A stretch of 64,000 nucleotides of DNA from Paraburkholderia graminis C4D1M (GTDB taxonomy: Bacteria; Pseudomonadota; Gammaproteobacteria; Burkholderiales; Burkholderiaceae), in the NCBI RefSeq assembly GCF_000172415.1, contig NZ_ABLD01000026.1, positions 1-64,000 of the forward strand. Direction: 5' to 3'. The position numbers and the translations under genes were made by a program. This document shows positions 61,107 to 64,000 of this stretch, in pieces. The first letter of the stretch is position 1. The number at the start of each line of letters is the position of its first letter. Under the pieces are notes generated by a model, which saw nothing but the letters and a program-made list of their open reading frames with translations, ran no database searches and was not told the origin of the DNA.

Positions 61107-61667
61107 ATGACGATGAAAAAGACTGCTCTCGACTTCTGGGTCGGCCTGTTCGTGGTGTTGGGTTTCGTGGCGCTGCTGTTTCTCGCGCTGAAGGCCGGCA
61201 ACATGAGCTCGCTGTCGTTCCAGGCGACCTATCCGGTCAAGCTGAAGTTCGACAATATCGGCGGATTGAAGGCGCGCGCACCCGTCAAAAGCGCGGGCGT
61301 GACGGTGGGGCGCGTCGCCTCGATCGGCTTCGACAGCAACGCCTATCAGGCGCAGGTGACGATCGACATCGACAAGCAGTATCAGTTTCCGAAAGACACG
61401 TCGGCGAAGATCCTGACTTCGGGGCTGCTCGGCGAGCAATACATCGGCCTCGAACCGGGCGGCGATACCGAGATGCTCAAAGCCGGCGACACCATTTCGA
61501 TGACGCAATCGGCAATCGTGCTTGAAAACCTGATCGGACAGTTCCTCTACAGCAAAGCGGCCGATTCGGGCGCATCGAAGCCGGGCGCCGCATCGGTGGC
61601 ACCGGCGGCAGCACCCGCTCCGGCACCCGCGGCGGCGGTGCCCGCTTCCGGCTCGGCCGGTCAATAA
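61107..61667 (+). CDS. mlaD: Mla periplasmic MCE protein MlaD
   Basis: MlaD forms a hexameric MCE ring anchored to the inner membrane that contacts MlaC. The product is 186 residues from ATG 61107, or 184 from the ATG at 61113. A single N-terminal span (WVGLFVVLGFVALLFLALKAGN) is followed by one MCE domain (about 40-140) with NIGGLKARAPVKSAGVTVGRV and TSGLLGEQYIGLEPGG. The C-terminal tail is Ala/Pro-rich. The gene is 82 bases after mlaE. Confidence 0.94.
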   Translation: MTMKKTALDFWVGLFVVLGFVALLFLALKAGNMSSLSFQATYPVKLKFDNIGGLKARAPVKSAGVTVGRVASIGFDSNAYQAQVTIDIDKQYQFPKDTSAKILTSGLLGEQYIGLEPGGDTEMLKAGDTISMTQSAIVLENLIGQFLYSKAADSGASKPGAASVAPAAAPAPAPAAAVPASGSAGQ

Positions 61668-61678
61668 GGAGAACAACA

Positions 61679-62740
61679 ATGCAGACCTTACAGGCCGGGG
61701 GCGCGCGCGTCTTCCGGATGGGTAGACTGGCGGTTGCGGCCGCGATCCTGGCCGGTTGCACGACGGTGCAGACGCCGACCAAGGGCGATCCGCTCGAAGG
61801 CCTGAACCGCACCATCTTCACGGTCAACGACAAGCTCGACCAGTACGCGCTGAAGCCCGTCGCGAAGGGCTATGTGTTCATCACGCCGCAGCCGGTGCGC
61901 GACAGCGTGACGAACTTCTTCTCGAACATCGGCGACGTCTACATTGCGGCGAACAACCTGCTGCAACTGAAGATCACCGACGGCGTGCAGGACATCATGC
62001 GGATCGTGATCAATACGATCTTCGGTGTCGGCGGATTGTTCGACGTGGCGACGCTCGCGAAGCTGCCCAAGCACGACAACGACCTCGGCCTGACGCTCGG
62101 CCACTACGGCGTGCCTGCCGGTCCGTATCTGGTGCTGCCGCTGTTCGGGCCGAGCACCGCGCGCGACGCGGTCGGCTCGATCGGCAATTACTATATCAAC
62201 CCGCTCAGCTACGTCGATCCGGCGGGCTTGAGCTGGGCGCTGTACGGTCTGAACATCGTCAATACGCGTGCGAATCTGCTGAATGCGAGCGACGTGCTGG
62301 AAGGCGCCGCGCTCGACAAGTATTCGTTCGTGCGCAACGCATATCTGCAACGCCGCGAGTATCTGCTGTCGGACGGCAAGCAGTCGCAGGCGCTGCCGAA
62401 CTATGGCGATGAAGCGCCGCTGCCGAAGTACGAAGACGTCGACGGCACGCCCGCCGGCGCGCCGGCCGGTGCAGTGACCGGAACCGCGGGCGCGGCGGGA
62501 ACGAGCGGTGCTGCCGCCAAGGCGTCGGCTGCATCCGGTGCATCCGGTGTGAGCGCCGTGACGCCGCCGCAAGCCGCGTCAGCCGCTGCAACGGCGAACG
62601 GCGCCTCGGCGCCCGAAGCGGCTTCGGGCGCGGAAACGCCGCCGCTCGACCTCAACGGCGGTCCGGAAACCACGCAGATTCCGGCGGGTCAACTGGTGCC
62701 GCCCACGCGCTTCAACTTACCGTCGTTCAAGTTGCGATGA
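61679..62740 (+). CDS. mlaA: Mla outer-membrane lipoprotein MlaA (VacJ)
   Basis: MlaA is the outer-membrane component that removes misplaced phospholipids and hands them to MlaC. The product is 353 residues, with a lipobox ILAGC (Cys near residue 26) and AAGGAGAA upstream of the ATG. The core (about residues 35-240) contains DPLEGLNRTIFTVND, VFITPQPVRDSVTNFFSN and LGHYGVPAGPYLVLPLFGPSTARD, all typical. The last ~110 residues are Ala/Gly/Pro-rich low complexity, an extension not present in E. coli MlaA. It follows mlaD by 11 bases. Confidence 0.95.
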   Translation: MQTLQAGGARVFRMGRLAVAAAILAGCTTVQTPTKGDPLEGLNRTIFTVNDKLDQYALKPVAKGYVFITPQPVRDSVTNFFSNIGDVYIAANNLLQLKITDGVQDIMRIVINTIFGVGGLFDVATLAKLPKHDNDLGLTLGHYGVPAGPYLVLPLFGPSTARDAVGSIGNYYINPLSYVDPAGLSWALYGLNIVNTRANLLNASDVLEGAALDKYSFVRNAYLQRREYLLSDGKQSQALPNYGDEAPLPKYEDVDGTPAGAPAGAVTGTAGAAGTSGAAAKASAASGASGVSAVTPPQAASAAATANGASAPEAASGAETPPLDLNGGPETTQIPAGQLVPPTRFNLPSFKLR

Positions 62741-62860
62741 GCGTGCCGGCGCGGCCGTAACAGATCGATACGACTCTCGCAGTTTGCGCATGGATTGCCG
62801 CTGAACTCGCGTGTTAATGTCGCCTCAAACGGTTGCACTATTTTTTAAGCAAGGCTCGAT

Positions 62861-63493
62861 ATGAAAAAATTCTTTCTGATTCCGTTGTTTGCTGCGTTGT
62901 TCTCTTTCGTGAGTGTTGGAGCATCGGCGCAAGCCGTCGACAGCAGCGCGCCCGACGTGCTCGTCAAGACCGTCACCCAGCAGGTGATCGACGCGGTGCG
63001 CGCCGACAAGTCGATCCAGCAGGGCGACATTTCGCACATCACGCGTCTCGTCAACGAAAAGATCCTGCCGTACACGGACTTCCGCCGCACCACGCAACTG
63101 GCGATGGGCCGCAACTGGCGCACGGCGACGCCCGAGCAGCAGAGCCAGGTCGTCGAACAGTTCAAGATGCTGCTGATCCGCACGTATTCGGGCGCGCTCG
63201 CGCAGGTGCGCGACCAGCAGATCCAGTACAAGCCGTTCCGCATGAATCCCGACGACACCGACACGGTGGTCCGTTCGGTCGTGATGAACAACGGTTCGCC
63301 GATCGAGCTCGACTACCGTCTGTACAAGACGCCGCAAGGCTGGCGCGTGTATGACATCAACGTGCTCGGCGCGTGGCTGATCCAGGCTTATCAGCAGCAG
63401 TTCAGCGAGCAGATCCAGCAGAAGGGCGTCGACGGACTGATCCAGTTCCTCACGCAGCGCAATCAGCAACTCGCCGCGGGCAAGCAGTCGTGA
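62861..63493 (+). CDS. mlaC: Mla periplasmic phospholipid-binding protein MlaC
   Basis: MlaC shuttles phospholipids across the periplasm between MlaA and the MlaFEDB complex. The product is 210 residues with a Sec signal (cleavage near ASA-QAV). The mature domain matches MlaC/Ttg2D: DISHITRLVNEKILPYTDFRR, YSGALAQVRDQQIQYKPFR and YRLYKTPQGWRVYDINVLGAW. The gene begins 120 bases after mlaA, and the final bases overlap mlaB by 4. Confidence 0.95.
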   Translation: MKKFFLIPLFAALFSFVSVGASAQAVDSSAPDVLVKTVTQQVIDAVRADKSIQQGDISHITRLVNEKILPYTDFRRTTQLAMGRNWRTATPEQQSQVVEQFKMLLIRTYSGALAQVRDQQIQYKPFRMNPDDTDTVVRSVVMNNGSPIELDYRLYKTPQGWRVYDINVLGAWLIQAYQQQFSEQIQQKGVDGLIQFLTQRNQQLAAGKQS

Positions 63494-63801
63494 GCGAAGT
63501 GCTGAGCCCCGTCGCTCAACGGTTCGCGAGCGGCGCGACGCTGACCCACGCGAGCGCAAAGGCCGCGCTCGCGGCGGGTCTCGAGCGAATCGCTGCGGGC
63601 GCGGGCGGCGTCGATTGCGCGCCGCTCACGCAGTTCGATTCATCGGCGCTGGCCGTGCTTCTCGCATGGCGGCGGGCCGCTCAGGCGCGCGGCGGCGCAT
63701 TCGAAGTTCTCAATCTGCCGGCCGGGCTCGCGAGTCTCGCGCAAGCCTACGGCGTCGATACGTTGATCGCCGGTTCCATCGAAGGCGCTCGCGCCGCGTG
63801 A
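63490..63801 (+). CDS. mlaB: Mla STAS-domain protein MlaB
   Basis: MlaB is a STAS protein that binds and stabilises MlaF in the inner-membrane complex. The product is 103 residues from GTG 63490, overlapping the mlaC stop. The STAS core shows VDCAPLTQFDSSALAVLLAWRRAAQARGG, with the Ser-Ser of the family. It completes the mlaFED-A-C-B set visible in this operon. Confidence 0.88.
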   Translation: MSEVLSPVAQRFASGATLTHASAKAALAAGLERIAAGAGGVDCAPLTQFDSSALAVLLAWRRAAQARGGAFEVLNLPAGLASLAQAYGVDTLIAGSIEGARAA

Positions 63802-63946
63802 GCGGTCCGGCGCGCTTCAGCGCCGGCTTCACGCGATTCAGCGCACGTCGTTCGCCAGCTTGCCGTCAGCGCCACACGCGCGCGCACCTGACGCGTTCAT
63901 CACGCTTCCCGCCATCCCCCGGACTGAGATAGGGCCGCCAGGTTTT

Positions 63947-63956
63947 GCCCTATAAT
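63947..63956 (+). promoter_or_regulatory. Possible -10 promoter element near the window end
   Basis: TATAAT at 63951-63956 within GCCCTATAAT. A gene to the right of the window is probably driven from here. No good -35 was seen at standard spacing. From 63802 to the end I saw no gene. Confidence 0.35.
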
Positions 63957-64000
63957 CAAACGTTTTTTGGGCCACGGTTAGGGCAATCCCACCGGCCCCA

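Overview
The window reads as one high-GC chromosomal segment of a betaproteobacterium of the Burkholderiaceae, most likely Paraburkholderia or a close relative. The reasons are the Burkholderia-type protein sequences (SecY with a TTG start, RpoA, GltB), a ThiE with a long N-terminal extension, the mlaFED-mlaA-mlaC-mlaB order, and the mrcA / pilMNO(P)Q / aroKB / gltBD neighbourhood. No tRNA, rRNA, prophage, IS element or CRISPR array was seen. It is mostly core genome, with one more variable stretch at about 44.5-55 kb.

Region by region. (1) 0.1-9.3 kb: the spc and alpha ribosomal operons from rplN to rplQ, with secY, infA, rpmJ and rpoA. (2) 9.4-11.7 kb: cutA and dsbD. (3) 11.8-13.7 kb: hemB and engB on the minus strand, with a likely small RNA carrying a CU-rich anti-Shine-Dalgarno loop between them. 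(4) 13.9-18.1 kb: a diheme cytochrome c4 and the System II cytochrome c maturation pair (ccs1/resB and ccsA). (5) 18.3-22.1 kb: msrPQ, then lysA-lptM on the minus strand and cyaY diverging from them. (6) 22.2-31.0 kb: mrcA (PBP1A), broken by a one-base frameshift, divergent from a pilM-pilN-pilO/P-pilQ operon and followed by aroK-aroB. The same order is known around Pseudomonas pilMNOPQ. (7) 31.0-34.7 kb: dgt, a DUF883 protein, ompW, and a RAYT-family transposase homologue that lacks its catalytic residues. (8) 35.0-41.4 kb: gltB-gltD. (9) 41.6-45.5 kb: a DadA-like dehydrogenase, an MFS transporter, and a tyrosine-phosphatase-like lipoprotein whose catalytic Cys is Ser. (10) 45.5-52.4 kb: a 13-bp tandem repeat, an EnvZ/OmpR-like pair, four small exported or lipoprotein genes ending in an orphan frameshifted flgH, a second paralogous OmpR-like regulator without a kinase, and two more exported proteins. 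(11) 52.6-55.1 kb: an SDR and an SbmA/YddA-type ABC transporter. (12) 55.5-59.3 kb: a TPP riboswitch, a possible leader peptide, and thiO-thiS-thiG-thiE. (13) 59.4-63.8 kb: the Mla phospholipid-transport genes.

How the genes work together. The envelope theme is strong: LptM for LPS translocon assembly, PBP1A, the PilM-Q machine, OmpW, the Mla system, DsbD and MsrPQ for periplasmic thiol and methionine redox, and Ccs1/CcsA for cytochrome c. The best candidates for new biology are the catalytically dead RAYT, the Cys-to-Ser phosphatase, the PilO-PilP fusion, the leader peptide between the TPP riboswitch and thiO, the hemB-engB small RNA, and the 47-52 kb set of exported proteins between paired OmpR paralogues. 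I saw no convincing complete new multi-gene system. All family assignments come from reading the sequence against remembered family motifs; no search was run.
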